Shown piece by piece: positions 21,388-33,867 of a stretch of 64,000 nucleotides of DNA; within the stretch, counting starts at the first letter, position 1; the number at the start of each line of letters is the position of its first letter. Under the pieces are notes generated by a model. That model searched no databases. It saw only the letters and a program-made list of their open reading frames with translations, and was not told the DNA's origin. Both the position numbers and the translations under genes were made by a program. The stretch spans positions 17,490,501-17,554,500 of the forward strand of contig JAZHRO010000073.1 in assembly GCA_037157565.1 (NCBI GenBank), in the 5' to 3' direction. Source of the DNA: Thalassia testudinum. Its lineage: Eukaryota; Streptophyta; Magnoliopsida; Alismatales; Hydrocharitaceae.

Positions 21388-23345
21388 TTACAAACAGAAA
21401 GAGCTATGCCCTAAAAATATGCATAACAGTGCGGGCTTAGAAAACAGGTAGCCATGAATGTTGGCGAGCTGATGATGCAGCGTGATTCTAAATGCTCGCC
21501 AGAAGGTATGAAAATAGAGAACCTCGTAGGCTACCTGGGGAGGTCTAGGAATAACAAAAGGAACATGAAAAGGGACCTCCCAAAATGGAATAAGTGGAGG
21601 ATAACTAGGGTCCTCCAAAGTAGGAAGGGTTTTAAAAGATATAAACATAACAATTTCAAACCCTTGAATGGTGAGACTAAAAGTACAAGCATCAATCCAC
21701 ACTCGCCATTCTACCTGACGATGTACTGGCCTAATATGTTCCCTAGAAAGAATATAAGTAAGCAGAGACCTGAGCCAAGGATCGGTAAGGGAGTGTAAGG
21801 GTTGCTTGTGGTGTTGGGCGGTAATGGTTAAGTCCATGGAGGGCTTAGTTTGTGTCCAGTTCAACAATTCAGATTTTGTATTATTCTCCCTAATAGTTGT
21901 AGAAAAATTCACATCACCCTGCCTATCATTAATGATTTCCTCAAGAATCGGAGTCATATTTTCACCTTCTGGTGAATCAATGGTGGACTCCAAATCAAAT
22001 TCCTTTGATGGCAGGGTCGAAGCAACAAAATCATTATCATTAATTTCATCCCCGGATTCTTTTGGTTCACTTAAATTTTTGTTGAGGTGTATATGTGATT
22101 CACCAGTAAAGAGAGGAGTTGCTTCAGTATCCTCAATTATTTTTGAAGGAGGATCAGTCTTAATGTTTTGGAGTAAGCCTATATCACTTAATTCTTTGTT
22201 CTCCTCGGAGCATAAATCCTCAATTGATGTGTATTATCCCCGAGAGTCTCCCCTAGGCTTCTCACTATTATGTTTGTTCTCCTTCAATATCAACTCTTAA
22301 TTTTGCGGAGGATGACTCTCAGAGTCAAAAGAAGAGAGAGATCCGGATTTCACCAAATCATCAATATCCTCGGGGGGTAAGTCCTTAAATAATACATAAT
22401 CCCCTTGAGATTCACTCCAAATTCTAAGTCCGGGTTCCTCCATTGGGTCCTCATCCTCCTCTAGAATAGACTCTTTGTATCCCTGAGATCAAAATTGATC
22501 CAATTCATCTTCCATTCCCCTAGGGTCACCTACATTAGGTATATGTAAATCCTCAAGATGTTGCATGGGAGGTGTTGGCTCCCTAGGTGGAGGATCAGGA
22601 TTAGGCTCACTAAGGGTAGAATGGGTTTCCACCACATGATCAATCGAGGAAGTGATATGACTAGCATGACCTTGACTTGGGTCATCAGGGGTAGGAAACA
22701 TACTGTCAACTGAGTCAAGGTCCTTAGATGGTACTATCTTCCCTTCCTTTTGAATCCAATATAGCTCAGGTGGATAATCACTAGGATCATTCTCCTCTAG
22801 AGGCCTTGTCTCATGGGGATTGTCTAAGTGATAGCTACTACTCAAAATGAAATCCCTGTTGTCATTGGTTTCCTCAGAATTATTTTGATGATCAATGTTG
22901 TATGAGTAGGAATCAGAATCAATAGTAGGAAGGTAGCTCAGTTGACTAATTTCCTCATTCAGTCGTTGACTATTCCTCTACATCTCTTCCATAGACTTCA
23001 TCATTTCTTTTTGTTGTTTTTGCATTTCTATCATAAAAGAGGAGAGGCTACTACTATCAGATTAAGGAGGATAGTCAATCTCAGGCTCTGGTTGCCTAGG
23101 GGTATCGATCCAGCCTCGATAAGGAAAATCATGAAGGGTGGGAGGGTTGGGTGTTTGAAAATTGAAAAATTCCATTCCTAGGCTCTGCTCAAAAGTGGGA
23201 GTTATCAGGCCAGTACTCCTAGGATAGGAATACGATTGATCCCATGAATTGTCATTATACCCATCAAAGGATGGATATGCTTGGGGCATGGGATTCGGAA
23301 GTGTTGACTCTGATAATTTAAATGATAGGAGTAAGGGTGATCCAT
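21388..23345 (-). pseudogene. Decayed orphan protein of element D, about 650 codons
   Basis: The likely start is ATG at 23345 (MDHPYSYHLNYQ), with one frameshift before 23289. From 23289 to the stop at 21388 the minus strand is one frame broken by several nonsense codons (one ends at 23062 and another at 22489) but by no further frameshift. The N-terminal region is rich in Tyr, Ser and Pro (YNDNSWDQSYSYP). A Met/Gln/Lys-rich helix follows (MIEMQKQQKEMMKSMEEM). The middle is long, acidic and Pro-rich. The C-terminus is hydrophobic and ends near NIHGYLFSKPALLCIFLGH, resembling the tails of the A2 and B proteins. It occupies the whole coding part of the element. Homology to A2/B is weaker than between A2 and B. 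Function is unknown. Confidence 0.5.
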
Positions 23346-24592
23346 TTCTTCAAGCCAAACAGGTTTAACTCTCTTAGGATTTAGAACAAATCAGAATAAA
23401 AATAGAAACTTCCTAAAGAGTTCTACCACTGTCAAAAGAAACGCAAATACAGTGGGATCTATTTTTAGTAGATTCTAGGTCTTAGAATTAAGTATTTAGT
23501 TGGTGGCCAAACAAGTTTTGCAAGAATTATGCTTCCTAGGCTGACTTTCGTTGGTGCCTACAACCTACTTGTAGGGAATGGAAGTCTCGAATCGAGCCCA
23601 CGCATGAGGAACTGAAGTAACTTGGTGGATAGGCTTGTTGATTTCTAACTAACTTCCCTTGTGGTGCAAAGAGGAGAGGTAACAATTTATCTAGTGACCT
23701 TATGTGTGATGTACATAGTGTATCAAGTGGGCAACACACGTACGCATTTTGAATTTTGAAATCTTGCAAACAAGATCCTTTTGCACATAGTTTCAAGTCA
23801 TAGATTTTAAGGTCAACCTCTTAGCAGTCCCAATTTTTTTAAAGTGTTCACTAAATTAATTAGATTCAAACACTCTAGTGGTCTTGAATTTAAGTTCAAT
23901 GCAGATGCATGATAGGTATTTGATGTTAAAGAGAATACGTACCTTACTCTAGCTTTCTTTGCGCAAGATGTCTGCAATGCAGAAGTATAAACTAGATGCT
24001 GCTCATTCAAACCTAGATGGTCGTCCTATAGATATGCAGCTTCTAGTAGGCAGTTCGAATTTTTTTTTTCTTTTTCTTTCTTTTTATTTTTTTTTATCAC
24101 ACAATTCAAACAAACCTAAACAACCGACAACTAGCAAACCACATAAAATAATAGTCCTAGTTACTAAAGAAATGGGACATGCTCCCAAAAATACCCTAGA
24201 ACAAGGGCCCAATCAATCCAACAAAATTGGGGAACAAACCTTGCAAACCAACCCAAATGAACAAGGGTGAGAAAACAATGAATAAAAATTTTGAGTCAAA
24301 AGTTTATTCTAACACCTAATTAAATGGAAGGTGGATAGGAGAAGTCCTCCTCAATGAAACTCCAGGTTTCTCAATCTCTCAGCTACTTGTCTCCTCGCTA
24401 GGTGGAATCGAGGCTCATAGGCTTCTGCGATTATCTCTGAGGTGGTGACAAGGTCCACCAAGATGAGCGTCCGTTGTGTGTGCCTTCTCCTTCGATGTAC
24501 CTCACACGGAAAAAATGATAGATCAATGAATATAATCTCAATTAGAGCTTAATGTAGACAGAAAGAATACTTGAGAGTTTACTAGGCCTGTT
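23346..24592 (-). other. Leader of element D
   Basis: This is non-coding sequence between the primer-binding site and the orphan frame. A poly(T)-rich run lies at 24059-24095. The conserved leader block of A1/A2/B was not recognised here. The short open frames look like chance. Confidence 0.5.
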
Positions 24593-24611
24593 GCCTCCCC
24601 GGCAACGGCGT
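24593..24611 (-). other. Primer-binding site of element D
   Basis: On the minus strand ACGCCGTTGCCGGGGAGGC directly follows the LTR end. Apart from the loss of the leading TTGG it is the Athila-type site, and it gives the element its minus-strand direction. Confidence 0.75.
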
Positions 24612-26977
24612 TGATGGAGCGATTCTCATTTTTTTTGAATTTTTAAACATAAAGTGATGTGTCACATGGAAAAAAATTGCTTAATCAAAGATTAAAATAA
24701 ATGTCAATTTAAACCTCGAGGGTTAGGTCGTATCCACAGGGAGGTTAAGCGTAATTAAACTCGTAAATTCCTTATCTTATTACTCCATCATGATAGAGCC
24801 TACAATTATAGTTTAACATGCAATGTACGTGAGGTGGTGGTTGGCGACATGGCTGAAGTGGCCGACGGAGGGTTGCTGGAGATTTTGCTGTGGAGGCACG
24901 TGCACGCACGCGGGGAGTTGTGGCTGCACGCGGTGGCTGCTGGTGTGTCTGTAGGGGCGGATGCACGTGAGGAGTGCGTGCGGAGGTGTGCTGCCAGCTG
25001 TGCGCAAGAGGTGAAAGCACGGAGGACAGCACCTACCTTGCTGGGCGGGTGTGCAAGGGGTGTAGGGGCACGCACGCGTGATGGAGAGGAAGCTGTTGCA
25101 CGCATGTCTTCTGCTGGAAGAGGCCGCTGCACGTGCGGACTGCTGGCTGCGAGCATGATGGAGGTGCAACGAGGGCATCACGTGCCTGCACGCAGTGGAG
25201 CTGGAGGGCGGTCGTGCGGGCTGTGAGTGGAAGGGAAGATGTGCTCAGGTAGTAGGAGGTGGCTGCTGCTGTGCGTAGGGATGGCATGACGTTGGGTTTG
25301 TTTTTGAGGTGAAGACAAATAGAGGAAGAAGACGAAAGAAGAAGAAGATATGGGGCTGAGCTTCAGACGTTCGGGAAACTTCCCGGACATCTTAACTGAC
25401 GGGGGAGATGAGGATGAAGGGCGTGGAGTTGCAGGGGCTGTGGTGGTGGTTGCTGGTGATGGCGGTGAGGGTATTTTACGCTGAGGTGCTCACAGTAATG
25501 CAAACAAGCTCCAGATGGCGGTGTGGCCTGTCACGCCACACGCCCATGGTGGTGGAGAGGACGAGAGTGGTGCACTCTCTGCACAGTGAGGAAAGGGAAT
25601 GAAGGCCTCTCGAACACAGTCGTCTCCTCCCCCTTTTGTAGCTGCAGCCAATACATTTGAAATCACAGGAGGCGAGAGCATATCCTCGTAAATGCTAGCA
25701 GCTGTAAGGAATGAATGGGCACAAGAGGAGGAGGCGGAGTGGTTACCTGCAGAAGAAGCAGAAGAAGAAGAATAAAATAATTAGGGTTATTTATACATAA
25801 CTCCTTAACTTCTATGTTAATTAAAATAATGTATGTAATACACCTAATTGGTTAACTAATCAAATGCATGCAATTCTAAGTTAATTCTAAATGCATTTTG
25901 ATATGACTGCCACACATGAATTATGCAATTAAGCTAAAACTATGAATTAATTTATTTACATCCTAATGTATGCTATCTAAATGTTAAAATTAACTTAATG
26001 TCTAGGCACTTAAATACTTAAATAGCCCACAAATATGGGCTAATCAGTCGCTAGGCGTGCGCTAGGTGGAATGGCGTGGGGGAGTTGGCTGAGCTACTGG
26101 TGGTGCGGGTTGCGCTGCTAGTGGTGTGCCCACACACGGAGCCCGCTGCTGGTGGTGCGCCCACACGCGGGGGTGATGATGCGCGAGGGGACTCAGGCAG
26201 GGGTGGCTTGCTGGTGGCGTTCACAAGGATGTGCGTGAGGTGCTGGTGGCGTGCAGTGGATCCGACGGTGTGCGAAGAAGGTCCTGCTGGTGCGTGTGCG
26301 CGGGAGGTGCACGGTCGCTGCGTGGTGAGCGCGGTGTTGGTGGCACGCTCAGCTGCATGTGGGTGCAAAAGAGATGTTGGGTTCCTTTTGAAAAGCTGCA
26401 AGGGGCAGTTGGAAGAAGAAGAAGGAAAGGAAGGGGAAGGGAGGAGGCTTTGGCGAGGGAGCTTGATGGTGCTCTAGATGGTGTTGGTAGTGGTGATGTT
26501 GTGCGTGTTGTCACCGCGCACAACACGACAAAGAAGGTGGAGGTGTTAGCTTTTATCCACAATGCATGCTTTCTCCACAGTGTTTGCCTCGGCCATGGTG
26601 TTGGCGAGGGAGGAGATCCCTGTAGGGGGAAGGATGTTTTCAAAAGAGAAGAGCCCCTGCTTTTCTACTTCTTCGTGAATCATCTCCACCTCCTCTCCCC
26701 TTTTCACAGCTGCCGTTAACTCTACAAAAATAGCTTGAAAGTTGGTTTGGCTAGCCGTGAAGAGGGTGAGTGGGTTAGGCGGAGGAGCTTGGGTTTATTC
26801 TTGAAATAATAAAATATAAAATAATTATTTATATTTATAAGATGCGATAACACATATGCAAACCTAAGTAATGATGCATGCAATCATTATATGACCTAAT
26901 GTAGTTATTAATGAACATAAAATGCAAGAATAAAGTTAACTTAGGAGTAATAGTAGTCCATTCAAATGGACTCATCA
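24612..26977 (-). repeat. 5' LTR of element D, with a foreign middle
   Basis: It starts TGATGGAGCGATTC and ends GGACTCATCA. The outer parts match the left LTR, but 24834-26047 does not. Outside that block it matches the left LTR closely, including the GTCGC(C/T)AGGCGTGCGC junction near 26048 and the TTCAAAAGAGAAGAGCCCC block near 26637. Confidence 0.7.
24834..26047 (-). repeat. Foreign LTR-like block inside the D right LTR
   Basis: This 1.2-kb block is absent from the partner LTR. It ends TGGGCTAATCA, which has the form of an LTR U3 terminus (TGATTAGCCC on the minus strand). Together with 24612-24833 it would make a full TGATGG...TAATCA LTR of about 1.44 kb. It may be a related LTR joined by recombination or template switching, or a truncated insertion. 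No target duplication was found. Confidence 0.45.
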
Positions 26978-26982
26978 ATAAC

Positions 26983-27954
26983 TCAAACCCTAATTAACCT
27001 AGGGGCTTGCATAAACCCTAGGTTAGTCGTGGTTGTTTGATGGTCACTTCACCTCACCTCACCCACTAGCATAAATTCAAGAAAATAAAAAATACTCTTC
27101 TCTTGTGGGATTTAATTAAAAGACACACTTAACACCCACAAATTCTCATCCTAAGATGCATAATCACTTTGATTCTACCACTTAACCAAGATCTGACTTG
27201 TGGACCCGGTACACTTCAACTCAATACACATAAGTGAGTAGAAATTTGATTAGGTTAAGACATTGTGTGTCTTAATATGTGGAGCAAAGAGGCCAATTGA
27301 TTGAATTGTTTGGGCCGTACCACTTAAGATAAAAGTGATTCATCAGTAGCTTGCCCCATAGGGTTGATTTTTCGGGTTGAACTAGGCACTCCACATTATC
27401 TCTGATTTTTAAGAAATATATTTACACCTGTGTTTGCAAAACTTGAAGTGTTCTATTGAACTTGATTGAATACACCTAAAGATTAAATCCTAAAAGCTAC
27501 TAAACAAGGTTAAACCCTTAAAGATACATCATAATAACTTTGTTTGAAAACCCTAGTTGTGCACACACACATTTTTAAACTGATCATCAAGGGCACAACC
27601 CATCTAAAGGGCCCATCACATTCCAAGAGCACAATCATCCCAAGCCAAATTAAAATTGAGTAGACGTTGGCCTTAAGAATTAACTCGCTCTTTGGGACTA
27701 CAATTGAGATTTTTTTTCGATTAATTTTCTTCTACTAGTCTATCTGATGTCTAACTAGGGGAGTAGCGTCAAATGACCACGATTGGGGGGGTATCAAAGG
27801 AACTGAAGGTGCAAGCCAAAGGAAGAACCTTCTCCCCAACCCCTCCCTCTAATTGGTTGGATTGATAGGATAGAAGTAAACCAAATCGTTTATTCCATCT
27901 CAAGATGGGTTCGGGGAGTCTGTTGGTCTTTAGGCTACCTAAGGACAAGTTTGG
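26983..27954 (+). other. Leader of element B after the D insertion
   Basis: The leader resumes directly after the second ATAAC. It is colinear with the A2 leader (13800 down to 12750 on the other strand). It includes the GGGCACAACCCATCTAAAGG and GGGCCC region (27591-27620) and the conserved block at 27743-27862. It ends at TTGTATTGCAGGGCACC, the splice-acceptor-like sequence that precedes the orphan frame in both elements. Confidence 0.65.
27743..27862 (+). promoter_or_regulatory. Conserved leader block, B copy
   Basis: It contains AGCCAAAGGAAGAACCTTCT, CCCCAACCCCTCCCTCTAAT and TGGTTGGATTG, matching the A1 and A2 leader blocks after reverse complementing. It is more diverged than A1 against A2, in line with the age of B. 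Confidence 0.5.
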
Positions 27955-27964
27955 TTGATTGTAT

Positions 27965-29723
27965 TGCAGGGCACCTTTCTCTATTCTATTTTCCCTCATA
28001 CTTCATCATGTATTCTTCCACATCCTACACACATTTCCAATCCTACCCTCTTTCCACCACTTATCCTTAAAATGATTAATATCTTAACTCGACTTATGAC
28101 TACCTATCTTCTAGTCGGGATAACTTTGATTGGGGTTATGATTCCGGACTTCAATGTCTAGGACTTAACCCTGGACATCATGATTATGATTTTTATCCTT
28201 CCCAGAACTACACTGATTATAGATCATCGCTCTCTTATGTACAAACCAACCCGATCTACAATCAGGAAGGATATGATGATTGTAACACCTACCCTCCCTA
28301 GGATTATACTGAATATAGGTTACCACCATTCTTTGAACAACCCGAAATGACCTACTATCAGGGAGGGACCCAAGAACCTCAATTTCTTGACTCCCTTAGT
28401 TTTGACCCAAACCCACCCAACCTTGAACTGAACAATTTGGTTCAGGTGAACCAGGTCCAAGATAGGGTGTTGGCTTATTTGAGGAACACCATACGATATT
28501 TAGAAACCTGGCCAACACTCCACAATGAAGAATTGGAGCCCTGATTTAAATAATTGACGATCTAAATAGTTCGTTATTGGATTGGCTCCAAGATATTGAG
28601 GATAAGGGCCCAATTGAGTTTTTACTTGGGAAATTATCAAGATTAAGGATGAAATTTGTGGCTGTCTTAGTCCATTCTTGGGATGATTCTCAAGATAAAC
28701 CTCCTTCAGGAGAGCCAATGTTAGAAATCGCTTAGGCACCTGTTTGGGGGGACACATTTTATGAGATCGGGGATGACCAGGTTGGTCTAAAGCAACCCAT
28801 TGAGGATGAATCGATTTTCTCACCTGAGATTCTCGAGCCAGGGAGTGAGGAAAAATGTGTCTATAAACCAAGGAACAACATATGATTTTGAGACATATAT
28901 AAATGAGGATCAAGAATTCTTTAATTCTGAGGGTGAGGAATCTCTTAGTGAAGTCTCACTTGAGCTCAAAGAAAATGATTTTAGTGAGACAAACGGGCTT
29001 GAGGAATTTGATGAATTATTTGATGGCCCTGTAATTGAGGAATTTGATCCTACTGGGGCCAACATGGAGGATTTCGATCTTGAATTATTGGATGATTCAA
29101 TCAATAGCCCCATTCCTCAACCACACTCCAAAGAATTGAATGATGATATTCGTGAGATCACTAAACCCAAGTTAATTCTGATTTAGCCACAATTGTTTGA
29201 CTTGGATATTTTTGATGGGGTATACAACGATCGAGAGGTGTCGGAAACCCTGATTTTGGAGGGTAGAAATTTGGAAATGAAAATCTGGGAGGCTACTTTT
29301 GAGGGAAATACAAGTTTGAATTTAAGGGTTCCTATTGACCTGAAACTACCTACCTTCTATCAGGACCCTTACGATATCTTTAATGTGTGACCCAAGTATA
29401 GAATAATTGACTATCTTTCTGAGCCAAACTCTAAGTGGACATCCGAATCTAGTGAATCTAATCTACCTAGTGTCTACCACTTTAGACTTGGGTTGCACAC
29501 CACAAAACCACAGGCTCGGCTTCGCAAACACAATAATCTTCAATTTTCGGTGATTTTCATCCAGAGCCTTAGAACCACTCGACCTTGGGGCATGGGTCTG
29601 CATCACAATTTGGTCCACATCTGTGGACATCTTTTTGCAGGTCCTAAAATCAATCTTCTTATTCTAATTTTGATCTACACTGCTGAACTTTTAATTAATT
29701 CTTTACTTGTGAACCATGCCTAG
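27965..29723 (+). pseudogene. Decayed orphan protein of element B
   Basis: Segments colinear with the A2 orphan protein lie along the + strand. Examples are the MTYYQ region (28347-28544), the acidic region with FETYINEDQEFF (28800-29186), the segment at 29193-29390 with KIWEATFEGN, and the tail at 29493-29723 with WGMGLHHNLVHICG and LLILILIY. The last four share one frame. Between about 28545 and 28875 the homologous frame is shifted and returns, so two compensating frameshifts are present. Nonsense codons also occur (for example at 29388). The first about 130 codons are frameshifted and less certain. Conservation against A2 is highest in the acidic part and the tail. There is no Gag-Pol motif, and the role is unknown. 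Confidence 0.6.
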
Positions 29724-31133
29724 CTGAAGGCAATAAACTTAGCACATGTGTATATTCCACGTTCTCTACAGAGATGACTAGAATTTCACGAAATTCAGGT
29801 GATATTCTGTTTATTCCACCCTTTTCATGTCGTTATTTTTACAATGAGGACATTGCATCATTTAAGCATGGGGGGTGAATACTTAATCCTGAGATTATTT
29901 TGTTAGCTTCGTGGTATTTCTTTTATTTTCCAAAAAAAATTAAAAATTAAAAATTCTAAAAGAAAAAAAAAAGAATTAGGAGAAGAGAACTTAGGCATTA
30001 GGAATTGTTAACTTTAGAAAATAATACTTTAGGACCTGAACACTTGGACTCTTCAGGTCTTCGGGCTTAATCAGCCCAAGTATCCACTAAAATGTGGAGT
30101 TGTTTTTTGAGTCCTCACCAAGTTAATCTTATTTTAATTTGGTTAATAAATTGGGGTGATAAGTACATGACTTATCAACCCACCCTCTGATTTGAGGGGA
30201 CTTTAAGTCTAAATCATCTACACACTATTTGCACTGACTCACTTTTCAATGATTTTTACAGAAATTAGGTAGCTAATGAACTATCTATGGTAGTATGGCT
30301 AGCATGTTGTCGTGGGTAACCCATTGGTCGATTTTCCAGAGCCTAGCTACATGACCATACACTTTCTAATGCCTTTAGGTAAATCTTAGTTTAGGGAAGC
30401 CACCTACTCAGAAAAAGAAAAAAAATATATACTCAAAAAGAAAAAAAATAAAAAAATAGAAAAAGGAGAAAAAAAATCACACTTCACCGCACGAGTATGG
30501 TTGGTAAGTTGTCATGGGTAACAACCCATTGGTTGGTTGTCCAAAGCCCAACTCAAAAAAATGCACAAATAATTCCTAAAACACTTAAGGAAGAAGCGAG
30601 GAAGTAGAATAAACCGAGGAGATATACACTGGGTTCGTCCTTTTGCTGACCCCCATAAAAAATAAAAAAGTAGGGAGAAAGCTACCAGTTGAACAGATAA
30701 ACCTTTAGGCAGAAACTCTTTAGGTCACCTAGGGTCGTAGAAACCTGAAGTCTATTTTAACGGCCGCCTAGTGAGTCTATCACTTTTCACAAGATACTTA
30801 GAACTTAAAGTTCTTTTCCAATCTTGGGTTGGTTGGGTAGTCGTAGAAAGTTACCTTGAAACTCTATACTCAAAAATCCAAAAAAATGAGAAAAGAAGAG
30901 AAAATATAAAAAAATGTATCTTCCCTTTTCAAAATAATGTAAGGACTTGGGTGGTCTGCATTTTGGAAGGCACTTGGGCACAGTTGAGTCTTCATAGTTT
31001 AGGACCTTAATTGAATTTTTTTTTGTTAATAATAAACAACTAATGCCTTATGCGATTGAGTCCTAATTATGTTTTCATACATATCATATAGTTTAGTTTT
31101 GCTAGGTACTAACAAAAGATAGGCATGGGAGTA
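29724..31133 (+). other. 3' UTR and polypurine tract of element B
   Basis: This is non-coding and resembles the 3' UTRs of A1 and A2 on the opposite strand (for example the GTCATGGGTAAC/CAACCCATTGGTTGG and AAGTAGAATAAACCGAGGAG regions). AAAAGATAGGCATGGGAGTA (31114-31133) is the polypurine tract directly before the 3' LTR. Confidence 0.7.
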
Positions 31134-32612
31134 TGATGTATACACATCTATTTAGGTTAAAATACCTATTTATGCATGTTCCTAAGCTTAGAGATGCATT
31201 TCATGTTATAAATATTGCATAGCATGCATCATTTTGCTTTTAGAATAGTTTATGTAAATTATAGGTTAATTAGCATCTTTTTGTGGCCAGGAGAGGAGAT
31301 GTATTTCGAGGCCTTATATTGACGATCCTACCAAACGGATCTAATCAAGATGACGATCGGAGTCTAACGCCTCCAAAATCATCTTGATCGGAGTTTCTTA
31401 GCACCTTATGCAGTCTGTGGAAGACCAATGACCAAGGGGTTAGGTGACACAATTTAGAGCTTCAAAAGATAAATCCAACTGCACGGATGGATCTGGATCA
31501 ACGATCCCAACCTAACGGCATAAAAATCGACCCAATCTGATCTCTGTGGTGTCATCTATGAGCAAAGGAAGGTGGACAGTCTAGATGGCCCCATGTGGCT
31601 CCATCTTAGCCTCCTATGGTCGTCTGCTCAATACTAGAGCATCCTCAAAGCACAATCTCAGTGTTGGATCTTGATCCAATGGCTGAGCACGCGTCACACC
31701 ACTTTCATGAGGTTGACAATCCGGTGACTTGGCTCATTGGTCACGTGCCTTAATCCGTAAAATGAGGTGTGGGTTTGAAACTCACAAGTGCCTCTAATCC
31801 ATAGTGCAAGAGGCTTGTACAAAATTGGACCATGCGGTGATTGATGAGTGGTTCGGATGAGGTCGCGTGGAAGCATGGATGAAGAAGAGCATGCACGTGC
31901 TATCGTACGCGTGATCCCATGTAGCATCTGACACACGCTTGAGGGGTGATCCGCAGTCTCCCTCAGCCGTGCTATTTGAATTAAACGATTGCCATTCGAT
32001 CACGCGCGCGCTTAGTGCGATTTCAAAGAGCAAACGCCAGTGGTGGTGTGATGGCTTTAGCAACATTTTGGGTGGATCTTCAGTGACACCTTTGATGTTA
32101 CTAAATGTCCCATGCAAGAAATGCCTCCTCTCCTTCACTATAAAAGGATCCTTACCCCTCTCATTTCTCTTGATCTCTTCCTTTCTCTCCCTCACCACCT
32201 CCAAGGCTCTAGAGAGAGCTTGTCCCAAGCCCGAGATGCTCCTCTAGAGTAGAAATTAAATATTTTTTCTGCCTCTCACCCCCATTCATGGAGCATCCCG
32301 TGGCTGTCCTCTTACCACCTTCTAGAAGAAGATCCTCGCCACGATGCCGTCCCGTCCTGCCCTCCATCCTCCGACGCCATTCTCCTTCATCCAGCTTCTC
32401 ACCATATTCGTCCGGGGCGTCGTCAAAGAGAGTTGTCCTCCAAGCAACCATCGAGGGGGATTCTTCTCAACCCATTCTATCGTTTATTGCTTTCTAGTGT
32501 AGTTTCAATTAGTTGTAATATACATTGATCAATTTTATGAAATGTTTCTCTCCCTCTCTCTCTTTCTCTCTCTTTCTCTCTTATTTTGTTAGTGTAGAGT
32601 AGAATAGATAAT
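31134..32612 (+). repeat. 3' LTR of element B, proximal part
   Basis: It starts TGATGTATACACATC and matches the 5' LTR at 5571 along its length. It has the dyad at 31583-31606, a TTGGATCTTGATCCAA dyad near 31665, a tRNA-like pair, a TATA box at 32139-32146, the GTCCTCC/GAGGGGGA hairpin near 32435 and a CT tract near 32546-32582. It is broken at 32612 by solo LTR C and resumes at 46285. Confidence 0.85.
31724..31790 (+). other. tRNA-like sequence in the B 3' LTR
   Basis: CTTGGCTCATTGGTCACG (about 31728-31745) matches the A-box pattern well and GTGGGTTTGAAACTCAC (about 31769-31785) the B-box arm, which can pair. It is homologous to the copy at 6160-6228. Confidence 0.55.
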
Positions 32613-32839
32613 TGATAAATGCCAGTTTATCATCATTCTTATGCATTAAAACAAACCTAGCTCTTAGGATTTTGCTTCGCAAATGAGTTTTTGGGATGCA
32701 TTTAGGCATTAATTAGGTTAGCCATGCGTTGCACTTTTTATTATCTTTTTAATGTGTTTTTGTGAGTGTTAGGGATATACAGATTATCAGAACTCCAAAA
32801 CCTTAACACTCAGGAAGGCAATTGGTGAAGAAGCTCAGA

Positions 32840-33510
32840 CTAGCTGGAACTCAGCTTGATCCAGCTCACCATAGTTGGATTCCAGCTCACTTGAACTAGG
32901 GTTAGCTCATCCTAGCTCCATTCAGCTCATCTTAGCTGAATGTCAGCTTAAGAGAGCTCATCTTAGCTCACCCTAACTCAGGTCAGCTCAGATCCAACTC
33001 AACTTAGCTGAATCTAGCTCATCTCAGCTCCTATTAGTTCATAGGGAGCTCTAGCTAGCTCAGCTGCGTTGATTAGAGTTCATCTTAGCTCAGGAGCAGC
33101 TACATCCAGCTCCACTCAACTCCAGCCACCTGAAGATGACTTCATCTTAGCTCAAGAAGCTCAACTCCAGCTCCCGGGGACTCAGCTTAGCTCAACTTAG
33201 TTGTGCTAAGCTAACTTAGCTACCTCTACTAGCTAGGTCCTCCTCGGAAGCATCAGACCCAGCTCACCTTAGCTCCTTTCAGCAGAAGCCATCTTGCTTT
33301 AGCTGGGCTTAGCAGCTAGCAAAGAACTAGAAAGTTAAGCCAGCTAAGGTAGCTCCTTGCAGCTCTCTTCAGTAGCCACCAACTCCAGTGCAGCTCAAGA
33401 TGACTACCTCCAGCTCTTCTCCCTGAAAACCCTAGCTCCAAATGCCTTCAAACCTACTCCCTACTAGCCAAGCTAGCTAAGCTAGCTTAGCTTAGCTAGT
33501 CCACCTCCAT
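32840..33510. repeat. AGCT-rich low-complexity tract in U3 of LTR C
   Basis: The segment is dominated by variants of TTAGCTCA, CAGCTCA and TAGCTAAGCTAGC. AGCT recurs every roughly 10-20 bp for about 650 bp without a fixed repeat period. No other LTR in the window has this. It ends before the A1 insertion. Confidence 0.65.
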
Positions 33511-33600
33511 GGCACCAAAACCTACTACCCTACTGCCTAAGCTCCAGCAAAAAGACCACCTACTCCTACTTTATTTTGGTGTCAACTATCCCTTCCATCA

Positions 33601-33822
33601 TGTTGAACGTGTTTTTGAATCGCTACGCTTATGCGTTTGGTTTTGGAAAATCTGTCGTTGTAGTTCGAAAGCGAAAAATTCGTGTTCAACAAATAAAAAT
33701 TTATACCGAAAAGAATTCCGGGTTGAACATAGGGAGGCTACGTTGATCTATATTCGCAATTATATATTTTTTTTAGGATTTTTGTTAAGCAAGGTGATAT
33801 AATTACAATGGAGCTATCAAAC

Positions 33823-33867
<45 letters not shown>

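Larger units (their letters stand above)
16237..26977 (-). mobile_element. Element D: large non-autonomous Athila-like retrotransposon
   Basis: The left LTR (16237-19744) and right LTR (24612-26977) share their terminal sequences and are flanked by perfect ATAAC duplications (16232-16236 and 26978-26982). The primer-binding site abuts the right LTR, so the element reads on the minus strand. The internal region (19745-24611) has no gag-pol. It has one long decayed frame (21388-23345) for a protein resembling the A2/B orphan protein. The left LTR holds a nested solo LTR (E). The right LTR is chimeric. The element sits in B's leader, which resumes at 26983. Confidence 0.85.
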
